DNA of 64,000 nt. Origin: Promerops cafer (lineage: Eukaryota > Chordata > Aves > Passeriformes > Nectariniidae). Under the pieces are notes generated by a model that did no database searches, had not been told where the DNA came from, and saw nothing but the letters and a program-made list of their open reading frames with translations. This document shows, piece by piece, positions 24,294 through 39,200 of this stretch; the first letter of the stretch is position 1, and every line of letters starts with the position of its first letter. The stretch spans positions 1,238,615 through 1,302,614 of the forward strand of contig VZSE01006121.1 of NCBI GenBank assembly GCA_013398275.1, in the 5' to 3' direction. The position numbers were made by a program, and so were the translations under genes.

Positions 24294-27200
24294 CTAGAAG
24301 AACAAAGACAAGCTTAGCAAGAAAGTGTTTGACCTCATTTAACAGCTGTTTCAAAATGATCATAAAGAAAAGGAAAATTAGTATTTAGTAGCATGCATGA
24401 ATTGTATACTTCAGATTTGACCAACTGCCACACTGGGAGTGCACATGGACAATTTACACATGTGACTGGGTTTCTGAACTTGCTTGCACTGGCATATATC
24501 AGATTCTATGCAATAACTCTGCAGCAATCACTGTTTCAGATTCTCTCCTGCATTGGGGATAGCCCTCTGCTCTGCTTGATCTAGTGCTAAGCCTAAAAGA
24601 GGTGGGGGACAGACTAAAAACCTGTAAACTGAACTGAGATCAGAGAATGGACTGAGGTGGGTAAGAAACAAGATTTTTTCCCAATGGACAAAGCAGGAAA
24701 GGATTGACACCTGAGTCTGCAAAAAATGTTGATCTCCAGTACTGTAACCATGTCCAGGATGCAGCTGTACACATCAGTACAGAGCCTTTTCTTGACAGCA
24801 GTTTCCTTGAAAAAGGATAATTTAATTATATGCAACCTGCAGTTTTCAAATGGGCATCTCTGGTTCAGTTAAAAACCACCAAAACATACAGAATCGCTGC
24901 TCCTCATTGAATATTATCCATCAGCTCACTGGGAACTTAGAGGCTCTGTCTAGAAGGCTGAGTTTATTGTAATACTGGCAAAACATTTGTCCTTCTCCTT
25001 GCCATGGTTTAATCAGAACCATGAATTGTTCAAAAAGGCACAGAAATATTTAGCACTTATAGTCACACTATGTGACTATAAGTGACTTCTATGTTAAAGT
25101 TTAGAAACTTCTGCAAAGTTGTTCCAAATAACTATTGTTTTGTACAAAGCTTGTGAAATGTCTTCTGAGCTCACTTGCCGTATTTTTTTTTTTTTAAACC
25201 CATCTTCCAAAAGCACCTATGTTCAAACTTATCTCAACATATTGGTGTGGGAAGGAATTTGTGGCATGTGAATGCAAATCTTACTGCTGGCCTTCTTCCC
25301 TGTGGCCCATATCGCAATTACGGTGGAGAGGAATTCACATCTGGGAAGATGCAGGCAGCAGGGTATGAAGCCCTGCCAGCAGCAGATGAATCTGTGCATC
25401 TCAGATGCAGCGGCCAGTCCTCAGAGACCGGCTCATCCTCTCTCTGGATTGCATCAGCTGGCTCCAGCACTCCTAGCAGATTACAGACAATCTAAACCTC
25501 GTGTCACTCTGAACTACTATCCAGGCATGCTTCCTGCAGCCAAAAGCTGCTCTAACACCGCTACAGACATGGAGAACTTGTAACACTTCGTTGCACTTGA
25601 ACAGGTTTGTTACCTATCACTGACTGCTTCAGATGGTCAGCAGTGAAGCTTCAGCTCTTGTTTCTCAGTTTATGTGCATAATAGCCTGACAAAATGAATT
25701 ACAGCAATACAGTACTGAAATGAACATTAAATTGAATCAAGCTCATGCTTTAGTTTAGAAATTAGTATTTAATCTCACAGAAAAGCACTACTGATGTGGA
25801 TACACACCAAATAGTGTTAGTTTGACTACCACTACATAATGTTAATTTTGGGCTGACAAAGACTAATCTATATTTACTTATGGGCTTTTTCTCACCAGTT
25901 GGTTCCAAATCCTTGTGTAAAGAAAGGACAAGGGCAAGTAAAGATTTCCTGAATTGACCTCATTGCTTTTTCTTTAAAAACATATACATTAAAAACCACA
26001 TGAAAGTACATATTAAACATGTAAGTCCACACACGCATGTACTGGAAAATTGCTGAATTCATACCCTTACGGCTTTCCTTTTATGTGTTAAAGTATTCTT
26101 TCAACTACTGCAGTCTTTATCAGTAATGAAATTTTCATGGCTTTATTTAATACCTTGTAGTCTTGTGGAAAGGAAATGTTTCTTTCAATGGATTTTCATT
26201 TCAAGAATGTTCTGATAAGTTATCATACCTGTTATACGAGGATACACAGAAAATATTTGTAGGCTCCGTTCCTCAAACACTCATTTTAATTTCAAATTAG
26301 GCTCCATTGTGATGGTAAAATAAATACAATTTTGTTTATAGTTTTCTTACCTGTCTCGACTTCTACGAGAAGGGAAAGCAGCATTACAACCCTCAACTGT
26401 GCAAATATGCATTTCTTTGAGATGTACATTTTTGAAATGCATTTTTACACTGTAAGGGTTTTTAAAAGTCTTCTTACAGATGTCACAATGAAAGCGGCTT
26501 TCTTCCTTCTGAATCCCTAGTGCATGTTGACTGACATGATCCATATCTTTAGAGTCTTCAAAACAAGGAATGGCAGCACCCCTGTTTGACAAAGTGCTGA
26601 AAAAGCCCCCGGTCAGCAAGTGGTGTTGCAATTCAGGGCAGTCATTTTTAGGAATCCTGTGCTTTGACTGCTCTTTAATAAACATGGGGGGTTCAGTCAT
26701 TGGTTTTATAACATCACTCTGGTGGTGTTTTGGATCTTCATATATAATCTCATGGGAAACTATTTTTAATGGTTGCTTTTCTTCTGGTTTAACCTCTTTC
26801 TCACAGTGTTGCAATTCATTCTCAGAGATATCCTCGATGTATTTGTTATTTGGCGCAAAGACAGATTCAAAATACTTTGGGCCCTCTACCCCAGAGAGAG
26901 ATTTCCATGAATTACCTGAATGGGGGTGCTTTTCCACCCTGTCGGTCACCCGCTTCTCTATCTTATGCTCACAGGTCTCAAGCTCTCCATCGCTTACCCC
27001 CTGCAGACGTGAATCATCTTCAGAACTGGCAGCATCGCTACTTTCATTGGGTGTCTCAACAGCTTCTTTCTCTATCTTAATGGGCATACTCGACTTACGA
27101 GATTTCTTCTTGGGGAGCACGTCAAATGGCAATTCATTGGAAACAAGCTGCTCTGGTATTGAGGAAGAAACAAGAGGCAGAGAAGGAAGAGTACCTGGAG

Positions 27201-30200
27201 TATTGGCAAGCTCAGCTGGTGTGACTGGACTACGGTAAAAAGGAAGAACAGGCTGTACTGTCTTCAGGTTTGGAAAGAGGACACCGTTATGTCCAATACT
27301 GGAAAATCCAGCCTGGCCTTTTGAATCTGTACAGGAGCTGGCATAGCTGGAAATAGTTCTGCTATCCGGAGTTAAAATTGTGAATTCTGTCCTTTTACCA
27401 TCTCCAGGTCCAGCAATGGTCAAACCATTTCTCAGATCTTTATCCCTGTTATTTCTGTTCATCGGCATATGGAGTCTGGGGTTAGGATTTGCGCTATGAC
27501 GATTTCGACTACGCAATGAGCTAAACACCATATTGCAGCCCTCAATGGTGCATTTGTGCTTTATTTTCAGATGAACAGCATTGTAATGTATTTTCAAAGT
27601 ACCTTTGTCATAAAATGTTTTTTCACATGCAGTGCAGAAGACACGCCCTTTCCTTGGCCCAGCATTTTTTTCAACAGATTTCATTTTGTTTTCTGGAGAG
27701 AGTGCTGTCATTTCAAGCTTGGCTGCTGTATTATGTGAACTGGAATCACTTAAAAGGGCATCATCCTCTGTTTTAGTGATATCTGGACCATTTATGCTCC
27801 TCTCATTTTCAACTTGAAATGGTGCAGAACTAGAAGTTAAGAAACTTTCAGAAAATGGTATCTGAAGATCTTGTTTGGTTTCGTTGCTATGGTCTTGACC
27901 TTGCTCAATCAAATGTCTTTCTGGTGGTGAACCTATCAAAGGTGGAGGCACTGGACTGAAAAACTGAAACGGCAGCATGAAAGCCATGTTATTTACAATA
28001 TTCTCAAAGGGATGAATGTTGGTGGGACTCATTTTGTCCAAGGAAGCTGAAAAATTAGGACTGTGTGGGTTGCAGCTCTCAATGAATGCCCTAATATCCA
28101 AATTGGCAGTTGGCGGTGGTATTATGATCGACTGCCCTTCTTTCTCTTGAATTGCCATTAACTCTACAATGGACTTAGTTTCTCCAAAGCGAAGAAACTG
28201 CTGCAAAGTAGCCAGTTCTTCTTCAGTGGTCATTATGCTCCAGTGATCCAGCACCTTTCCTGAAGCATCCTAAAGCCAAAAATATTTAAACGAGTTAGAC
28301 ATTAGTTAAGGCAAACAAAAAACACCTCCTCCCAAATCTCTCTTTTTTCAGGGACAAAAATTTCTTCTCTAGCAAAAAATGAAAAACATTCCATTTAATG
28401 AGATTAATGTGAATTCTGTGATAATTTCTTCCAAATTTTACCACATTGGTGATATTATTTCTTCCTGAACTGGCAGTAATACTTTTCAATAAACTATTTT
28501 TCTCACAAAAATTAAGACATGTTCTTTGAACAACAGATAGTATCCTGTAAGCACAGACAGCAGAGATGGAGCAATCAGACCAAGATTTAGCTCCTCATTT
28601 AGGTCAAGTATTCTTTCATTGCAAGTTTAATAATCTTCCAAGCAACTAAGATCAGAGAACAAATGAACCTATATTGATCTATTGCCAGTTTTCACAGAGC
28701 ACAGCTGTAATTACACTAGTGTTGGAGTTCTTTCAAACTCTAGCTATGCCTAACTTTTCCCAATAACTACAATAAATATTTTATCACAGAACATGTATTT
28801 GATGGCCTACTGAGATTTTTCACAGTGCATGTAAGAGTTTCTAAGATGATGAAGAACGTAACATCATAAATTTTTCATGTGATAGAGGTTCAAGGTAATT
28901 GATTCCATATTTTTAATCCTAACACTAAAAAGCAAGATTATCAAGACCATTAAATATTGATTCATGTCATAATGTAAGATCATAATGTTACTTTACATAA
29001 AAGGTAACTTCCACAGCAGCAAGGACTAACATCAGTGTAAGCACATAGGGCCAAATACACTCTGGCTGCAGCTCCAGTAAGGTCGATAGCACTACCAGAG
29101 ATGAATATTGTCCCTGGTGTTTTAAATAATGGTAAGTTTATTTCTCGATGTATTATTCTGCTGTATAAAAGCAAACTCACTGTTTAAATAATACTGGAAC
29201 AAATTCTAAAGCCTTTACTTTGATACATACCAGTAACTTTTGATTTTTATTTTTGCTTACCTTTGTTGTTAGATTTGAGCAAGTAGAAAGATTTTAATTA
29301 ATTCCAACTAAAAAAGAGAGCAATCACCAGAAATCCACCCTTTCTTTTCTGCCATTAAGCTCGTACAGGTCTATTACTGCCTTTCAGATGCACCACACTG
29401 TTAACACATTGTGAACCACTGAGAAGATTAAACTAGAGAACTACTTAACTGTCATATTTCTATTTTAAAAGCCCCTCTATATACCTGTAGCACATATCCA
29501 CGTATGTAATCCTGCAGTGTCCAATCCAGAGCATGGAGAATCTGTATCACCTCTTCCTGCTTCAGAACACTGAAAAGCCGATCGAGCAGAATTTTAAGGC
29601 GCACAGGAATGGCTTGGGTTCCGTACAACATGAGGCTACTGATATCAAAGACAACATTGGATTGAACTATTTCTACTTGGCTTGATGGGTAGAGGTTTGG
29701 AATCCTTAGTTTGCTCAGGGCTGAAAATAAAAATCACAAAATGTAAATAAACTTGAGTCCTGAGAAAGAGAAAATGGAATGTAACTAATATTGGGGTGGG
29801 GGTTGAGGAGTGACACAAAAAGCATATTAATAGTTATGAGGATCCTAAATGGTTTTCTATAGATTGTAAAAACAAATATTACCATGTGCTACCCATCCAT
29901 GCCGGCATTGGTCACATTGTCGCTGATTTATTTTCCCAGGTTTGAAACACTGACAACTACAGTTCACGAGAGTGCACCGGATAGCCTGGAGATCAATGGA
30001 AAGCATGATAGGTAATATATAAGCACTGTTCCGAGTGTGCAGATTATACATCTACAGTACCCCCATAAAATCCACATGAAGACAGAGTTAACATACCAGC
30101 ACAGACCTATCAATGTGCAATATAAGTAATCCAGGCAAAGCCTGAGTTATACAAGACTACCTCTGCCTGGAAGAGTCAAGTCACCAGCAGAAACACTACA

Positions 30201-33200
30201 GTAATATGGAAGCAGAATATTTAACAACATACATTGCAACACTTCTGTGGATTTATTTAGGCTGAAGCACCTTCATAATAATTATTGTTATAAATTATGA
30301 ATTCATTTAAGCTATGATCCTCATGTATGATCACTTTCTCAGGAAGGTTTGGAAACAAAGATGCACAGATGAAAGACCCCCTCTCTTGCAGTTTTGCTCT
30401 AACTCCATGCTGCAATATAGCAAGTTCTAATGAGCAATGCATCAGCTCTGCACAGGGATGCCATGCCCTACACACCTGGAATTCACATGGAATATCTGTA
30501 TTCTGTCAAAGACACAGGAGTTCACTAATGCTCCTCAGTAACAAAGTTCACCAAAAAGTAATCCAACTCTTCAAAGACTAAACAATCACATTTTGTAGGG
30601 GAAATGCCTGAAAGCAAGACAGAGCACACAGAGAGCAACCAGTTGCACAGCTGAATTTGTGCATCACTTTACTCTCACCAAGGTCATCTATAATGCAAAT
30701 CAAATTAGTATTCAGATGTCCCTAATCAATGGGGTGATACAAACATGTTTCCTGGAATATATGATTTCTTCTGTATGTGCCCATCTGCTGGAGAAGGCAA
30801 ACAGACAACTTGGAGGTCCTACTTAAAGCTCCAGAGGGATTTGCTACAGAGCAAAGCTTTTGCAGGACTCTGCACTGCTTGGATCTGGCACTGAGAATAG
30901 TTCATGCATAAACAGAATATTTATTGAGGGAGGGAAAGCAAAGAAATTGATGTGCAGAAAGTCTTCACTGGAATAATAAAGAAAAATAGTTAGATCATGC
31001 AATTGTAAAATGTCTGCATTTTTCTGCTTTTAAATTAATGTTCCCTCTCCTAAGGTTTTATGCAAAATGGGGACTTCCACTCCTCAAAATACCCATACAA
31101 AAGTAAGATAAGATTTGAATAAAAAAGGAAACATGGCATTCCCACACTGGAACTTCAGAAAACCTACAAGGAAGCCTGATTGTCCAAAAACTTGCTGAGA
31201 AAGATGGATGCAAGAAACATTTAAAAGTATATGGCAGAAAGTTAATTTCACTGAGATATGCAATGAACATTTCTTTAGACTTGAAGAATCTGGATGACTC
31301 AGTGCAGAAGAGGACACTGCATAAAAAAGGTTACTGCAAACAACCATGTCCATGACATTTGGATGTCTAGTGCTTCACAGTAATAGATTTGGAGTAAGAT
31401 TTTAAAATCTCATTATCCGGCTTATCCAGGAGTTACCTTACATGCACATCTCCAAACTGCAGTGACTTGATGCTAAGATTTGCCTGTATTTGAAGAATTG
31501 GAACAAGTGGCAACAGGGCTCTTGAAATCTCTGAATCACTTTGCCTTTAACCTTTTAAAGGAGCCATTGCAAAATCCTGTGTTCTTGAGAAAAGCTCTGT
31601 GCACCCCATAAAGTCATAAAATACACATCAGTACCCTACACAGTGTCAATTGCTTCATTTTAATGGAGGATATATTTTCACTTAGATGCTAAAATACTTC
31701 CATATAACAATAAAAAGCCATAAATTTCTTATGGAAAGGTTGGGGGAAGAAAAAGTGTAGCTGACTGCAGATTCATTTCTACCACAAGATATCAAACAAT
31801 AATGCAGTTCGAGTCTTCTATCTCTCTGCATACATAATATTCTGTGACTTGCCTGGACTGAAGCCCTTCCACAGGCAACCCCGCTAGGTTCAGTAAGGTA
31901 CAGTGCATTCCATAAATGCATCTTTTACGTTCCCTTCAGACAAAATTACAAAAGAATACTTCCTTTTTCTGCACGAAGTAACAAATCTGCACAATGAAAA
32001 AAGCTGTCACGATGATAAGTTAATTGAGATTTCAAAATTTTTTTCATTCCTTTTCCTTTGGACATGTTCCACAAACCACTGATCTTTAAAACTATTTTTT
32101 CTATTTAATTTGTGTACTTGAACAATAAAGATACACCACACAAAATTTTGCATTTCATAGCTTTCTGTAAGAGCCTTCTTCTATATGGTACCTGTGTTCA
32201 TTTTGCTTTCCTGTGTATGTGTAGAAGACTGCAAATGCCAAAATGGGAACAAGTAAAAGGAGGGCATTTTGTTTTACATATATGAAAGCAGCTGTTACAA
32301 AGGGAGTAGAGTTCCCCCTCTACTCTAAATATTGAGCTGAACCTCTCTCAAGTCACATTATTGCTTCTGGAAACTAGAAGGAGTTAGCTTGCATCCTGCT
32401 AGCATATCAAAGGTGCACCCTCGAATCGGAGATCTGTTGCTGACTTAAGAAATGACTTGAAAGGATCCCTACTAAGAAACAACTGTGGTTTTTCAGGTTT
32501 TTAGCACTTCCCTTCATTTGTGCTTGTCATAGTCTGTGTCTCCTAAAGCTTTTCTAGCAACATTTATAATAATATATAATATAGTCACAGAGAATATATA
32601 ACAGAGCAAAATTAGCTTCTGAAATAATCAGTGAATCACAATTTTAAATTGTCACTGTTCAACTTAAAAAGGTAGTTGTAAAAGATGCACTTTGATAATC
32701 TCCCAAAATAACACATATCAGACTTTATTGAAAAAAAATTTAGCAAAACTTCATGAAAACAATACCCTTGTCTTTTGCCCGTTAATCCTACTATCCTTAA
32801 TACGCCTATTCTAAGGTACTGTAATTATATCAAGTCTTTTAATAAGCTTTATTTTCCCAACAAGTGGAATGTACACACAATTTCATTCTGCAGAACAAAG
32901 GAATAACTTTCTGTATTGCAGGGATGCAAAGCTTGAAAATTATAATTAAAGGATTGGAAATGTAGAAGGAAATTACAGTGGAAATTTTTTTAAAGTACAA
33001 TCCTTTCATTCACATCATTATTTAATTTCATTTTCTAGAATCAGAAGGCAGATGGTCTAAAAAACTAAATCTTATGCTATCATCAAGGATCTTGGTATTG
33101 CTTTCCAGTCACACCCTTCACAAATGGATCTTTCCTAATCCATTATCAGCCCCACTTTCTTAATTCTTCTAAAATATAGAGTTGAAAAGACTGATCAAAA

Positions 33201-36200
33201 TGTTCTGTGGTTTTACCAGCATGACCGTGGGAATCCAAATGCTGAACTTTAAATAAAAATGATCCCTCATTACAAAACAGACATTAACCATTAAACTGGT
33301 CACTGAAAAGCATCTACCTACTAATCACTGAATCTTAACATCTGCTGCCTGAAAGTCACGCCTGCTCACATCCTTTTTTTTTTGCCAGATATTGATGTAG
33401 TTTCAATTATGCTTCAAAAGTTACTGAATGTTTCTTTGCAACCCACTCACAGCCCTTACAACTAAGGAAAAGCCCAGGCTAATGGGACATACTCATGCGG
33501 ATTCTGGGTATATAATCAGGCTTCATTTCCCAAAGCAAGTTTGAGGAAGTCTCCTGGGACATACCCTTACTTGCAACATACAACCGGTTTAAAAAAAAGC
33601 AGCAAGACAAGAAGGGCACGGTAAGTGTATCCAATCTCATTCTGTGTTAAGTGGGTTCTGGTTTGAGCAGCACTTTGGCTTAGGAAATAAATTAAGAAGC
33701 AAGGAAATATTGAAGACCTTGTCAGGACCGAGTTGGAGATCTCTGCTCATGCTGGAAAGCTGCTCTGGGTCTCTGCACGCAGCAAGGGCTGCAAGTGCAG
33801 ACACCAGTAACATGGAAGAGCAAGTCCCAGATTATCCTGGTGCTATTTAACGACAAAAACGCACAGGTCAGCACCTTCCCTTCTGGCATTTTCTGGCATT
33901 TTCGAAAAATCCTTGCCTTTTTTGCACAACACTTCTCCCCACTTTAAAAACTGCTGCCTTTTTTTTCAAGCTACTGCTATCACAGGAAGAGCTTTGAGAG
34001 CTTCTCTTCTCTGCTATGAGAATTACCAGCAAAATGGTGTCATTGATGCCAGGTTACAGGAACGTATTTTGCAGGCAGGGCTTAGAAATTTCTATCCGTT
34101 TAAAATGCAAGTTTGAAGAAGGAATAGGAGTTAAATGAAACAAATACCTGAGAGAAACTTTCATTAGATAAGCTATAGCAGATACTGCTTTCATTGCCCT
34201 CTCTTGAGGGTTTCTAGCAACAGGTCGTATCTCCTATGGCCATCTCATCATCATCAGTGGTAATCCCACTGACTGTATGTAACCCACCATGGCATGTGCC
34301 CTAGTGAGCACTAATCCTATAGGAAAGAAGTGGGACAAATCCCATATTTGCAGAATAGACCCACAGTGCCTCCACAGGAACACCACTTGTGGAGGAAGAG
34401 GCATGATTTACAGTGGGGGAAGAAATAAAATTAAACATGGGACATATGTCTGGTTATTTGGAAGTATTTTCTTGCTTGCTCCTTGTAAAATATTTGCAAG
34501 GGAAGTAAAGGGCTAGATACTTTCACCATCTCTTAAATTAAAAGTACAGCCACAGCTAACTCAAAGGCCAAATCCAAATCTGTGTGCACCTTTCACTGAG
34601 AACAGTGACTATAAATGAGTGTGAAGTTGCTGTTCTTGTCCATTTTTCTTCTTCCCTGTTTTTATTATAATCCACCAGGTTTCTTGTGTTTGCAGAGTTT
34701 AAATAAGTTTCTTTTTTCTCACTGAGTTACATTTGATTACTTTGGTGTTTGAATCCTTTGCACAACCACTTAAAGCAGAGACAAATCGAAAACCCCTTAT
34801 AAGCATCTCTCTCAGTGCCATCCTTTTCCACATGACACAATCAGCAAAGCTTTGCTTTGTCCATTGTTTGTCAGGCAACTTTTGCCACTTTCCCTTGGGA
34901 TTTATTCTGCTGATAAATAACACTGTCTGTCAGTTTTGTCATGATTTAAAACAAGTTATCAATTTACATTTTTTTCACTTTGCTTTCACTGTATCACAAT
35001 CCAGCTTACCCATATCAGACTGATATCTGGGGTTTTATCCATCCCACATGTATTTGTATCCCCCCTGTCCACTCTATAGTGCATATTTAGCCCTTGTGTC
35101 TGTTACTCCTGAAGACAGGCTTCAGTTGTTGATACACTGTTGAGCTCTCTGTAGTTTATTGGATCTAAAATATATGCCAGCATGTTCCATGTACAATCAC
35201 AAAATCTGCTGGGCTGCTCTAGATGGCGGAATTTCTTGTTGAAGACATAGCCCAACAATTAGGCATGAAATGCATGTTGATATTAAATCTGTTAGATTAA
35301 GCACCTTGTACCTCTAATTGTTCCTTGAATGTTTCAGTGTACTCCCAGCTTAGTAAGGCTCTGAATCACATTTGCCTGTGGAGACCATTAGCAGGGCCCC
35401 TGCAGCATCTTCAAGGAAAGGCTCTGGGCCATTTTCTTCTTCCTGACATGCTCACTTCAAAGAGGTAACAAGACGCCTGGAGGATGGACAGAATGTGGAA
35501 GCCCTTCACTGCCTGTCAGCGGAGCTGGGAAGACACACTGGGAATGGGAAAAGGGAGGAATAGTGCACTGATGTGCCCAGGTCTGACAGCAAGGCCCAGT
35601 TGAGACTGACTCTGCACAAAGACTTGGCCCATGCTACCACTTGCACGTGTTCAGCTCAGTATCGTGGCGGTTCCTTCTGTCACCTGGTTAAGGTCCTGAG
35701 AAGCTCCCACCACCACAGAACTGCCTGCCTTTCACAGTTTGAGCCCCCAAAACAAAGGGATTTACATTCAAGTACATTTCCACCTATTCCACTACACTTG
35801 GTCGATGCAAATTCTATTATTTCTATACTAAAGTTTAGAAATATTTAAAATAAAGAATTTCACAAATTTATTAAATAAGAGAAGTATCCTTATAAGATTT
35901 CTAATTATATTGGACTGAATGCACATATTATTTCCACAGTCTTATATCAAAAAACCTGTTTCTTACAAAGTAACAGATGCTGTTAATAGTTATTTAATAA
36001 ACATAGGTAACAAAAAACAACTTTCCTAAAAAGCAAACCAGCTTTGCAGCTTGTTGTATCCAGAAAACATATCTGGTATCTTCTGTATTTTGAGCTTTTA
36101 ATTAAGTAAAGTTGTACACAGATGTGACAGAGTAAACAGCTGACCAAATAGCTCCAACCTTCTCCATTCAGACACATGAAAAATGCTGGCCCAAGACGAT

Positions 36201-39200
36201 TCATATGACAAACTTCTTATCAGTAAAATAATTTAGCAAAATTATTGTCTCCAGCTTAAGAGACCAATTAGGAAAGATGGGAAAGGTGGAGGTGGGCCAC
36301 AATTTGCTTTTTACAGTGCCACTAAACACAAAGTTACACTCACAGCTCAGTTCCTAAACTGACGATGGCTCCTTGGTAATCTGGCTGGTTTTCATTCACA
36401 CCAGCCATCTATTCCTACCAAGCTTAGGAGGTGCAAGAACCTTTGAAAAGTCCAGACAAAAAGCTTTTGTTTGAGAGGCCAACCATGGATTTAGAAATTG
36501 AACTTACCCTATTCTGCTGAAAATTCTGGCTGGTGCAGCTACCACTCAACTCCCACTTACCCCTGTTCTGTGGGAGAATTACGTTAGGATTTTTCTTCCC
36601 GAAGTACACAAAGGCCACAAGTTGAATACATTTTCTAGGTAAGACGATGGAATACAAACCAGTAATTATCTGGATCCTTATGTATATATCCATACTGTTT
36701 ATTTGGGGTCAGGTACCAAACGCTGACCTCCTTTTAAACATCCACAGCCTAAGAATATACATAATCAGGATATTTACAACCCAGAGCCTGCAGCAAGTTG
36801 CATTACCCCATTACCCTCTCCCTCAGTGGGGCTGAACAAAACAAATTTTGGCCTAGAATTTGACCAAATCTCTCTTGTGGGGGCAACTAAGCACCTCGAG
36901 AACATTTAATTGTCCTTGTAATAATTGACTAAAATGTCCTCAAAAACAGACAAAAACATGAGGAGAGTGAGATCAGTAAGATAGAAATGAAATTAGGTAA
37001 TACCTTCACAGGATGGCACCACTCCATCAAATCAACCTTTCTTGTGGATTTAAAAGATAGTCCCCCACATCACCACTTCATTAAAAGTTTTTCTACGTGA
37101 GAAGAGTCCTAGGAGTGAGGAGCTGAGACAAGAGGCTGAGCTAAACCCAGCCTCACAACCCAGAGCTAGTTCGGGCCCCAAGGCAGTCTCGGGCACTGCA
37201 GCAGGCGGGGAAGCACAGGGAGCTGTTTCTGAGAAAGGCAGCCACGCTACAAGGCCCAGCTTTAATCACAGCATAACTTGTAGGATGAAAATCACTCCTC
37301 ATGCATGTCACTTACCCTACAGGGCCCCTTAGGGCAACTCTTGTTAATGGCACTGTCAAAATAATTATAAAGACAGAAGAATGTATGTGTGTGTGTCTGT
37401 GTGTGTGTGTGTGTGTGCGTGTGTGCAAACACACTCGAGTGCTACTCTAAACAAAAAGCACTGGACAGCAAAACTTCATTTTGCCATTCAGCAGCGTGGC
37501 TGTAGATAGACTGGCTTATGCTGCAATTAATCTCACTTGTTAACAACAGGTAAGTGCTGACAGACAGCTCGGTCCACCTCAGGGACATGGGCAGAGCCTC
37601 TTTTACACTTTGGTTTGGAAATGAAAACAAGAAATACAAATTGAGGAAGGAAAACCATCATGTTATCATTATCTTCGAGTTATTTACTTTTGATTCTGAA
37701 ACAGGCTGCGATGCTACAGTTCCCACAGCATACCTGCCCTAGCCTGCATAGGTCAAACATTTTGCTGGTATTAAGCAGTGTATCACAAGATATTAATGCC
37801 CCTTTTTAATAAATTTACAGGAAAAATCATTCTTATTAGTGCATTTAAAAAATGAGTGACAGATTGCTGCATATTGATGAGAAAAATTGATCAGACTTTA
37901 GGGGTAAAGGTAAGTCACTGGACAGAAATGGTGTGAAATTTTATGCGATAAAGCACTAGATACTACTTAATCTAACAAATAAATTGTGCACGTACGACTT
38001 ATCCATACTGACATGCTAAGCATGCTACACTAAATGCTGAAGCTATAGATCTAGCCACGAACTGAAGTTGAATTAAATATTTAACTCAGAGCTCTGTGCT
38101 AGCAAGAAATAAGTGTTATTAACACAAATGCACAAGCATCAGAGAAATGAGGAATATTAGAATATATCAATTGCAAGGCCTTTAAAATATGTCTTAAACT
38201 CTCTACTATTTTATAAAATGGTGCATGTGTGCAATATGGATGTGTTAATGTTTTAAAGACAATCCTAAATTTTTCAGCTCCTTGCACCGCTGCTTAAGTC
38301 TCAAAGCCATAAAATATACATGTTTAAAATCTCTTTTTTCCTGTTACAGAGCGAAGACATGGATTAAAGAATAAAAGTGAAATAACAGCTCTCTGAAATA
38401 TTTAGTGTTACACAATTCCATTTAATGCAATTTCATAAATTTTAAACCCAAACACTATTTGTACACATATACATGATACTATCTATGGTGCTACAGTTAT
38501 GCAATATTTTACGCAACAGTGAAGCTCCATTCGTAATTTCACAATTTAAAACTCAGTATTCCTTTTTATTGAACATAGGTGAGGAAATTTTCATCTGGCT
38601 TTTAGACATCAGCTACTCTCACATGAAAAAATATCTATTTCTCACTGATGATCTTTTATATTCGAAATTTGAATTAAAAAAAAATTTTTCCTCTTTGATT
38701 AAATTCTACAATGGTTTTAAAGTGTGGAATGAAATATTGTTCTTTATACTAAAATGACTGAAGTCTGTTAAAAACTGCCACTTTTCCTCATTCCCTCAAT
38801 AATATTTTTTTAGTCTGAATACTGAAATTTCAATCTCTAGGATTTTTTAAATGACAGCAACAAAATAGTAAGAAATTAAAAAGAAGACAGGCAATGACAC
38901 TTGCTGTAAAACTTCAACTGTAGCATCTGCTAGGACAAAACCTGCTGGCTTCCAGCACATAGGAACTGTGAGAATTCCTGCACCACTGAAGCCAGAAAGG
39001 ACAGGAGATGACCCAGAGGGCAAAACCAGTTTTTCTTCCTTACTTTTGGTGGATATTTTATGGAATAATGAATTCAAGATCCGTGCCTAAACTTCAGCTC
39101 AAATCTGCATGAAAAATTTTTAGTAAATTCCAAATCGTCCCAAAATGCTTTTAGAATACGTATCTGTAACAAAAGCTGTAATCTAAAATAAAACAAGAAC

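Noticed and set aside
26570..27238. 222-codon plus-strand open frame
   Set aside because: It lies wholly antisense to BNC1 exon 4; the minus-strand reading is a conserved protein, so this is a shadow of its codon structure.
23612..28269. BNC2 rather than BNC1
   Set aside because: The start, the inter-finger linkers and the C-terminal tail match BNC1; BNC2 is longer with a different N-terminus and linkers.
29857..30051. Single-exon reading of BNC1 exon 2 starting at a Met at 30051
   Set aside because: The upstream part is intronic; the AG acceptor at 29987-29986 and the MSE exon at 41716-41724 give the conserved N-terminus instead.
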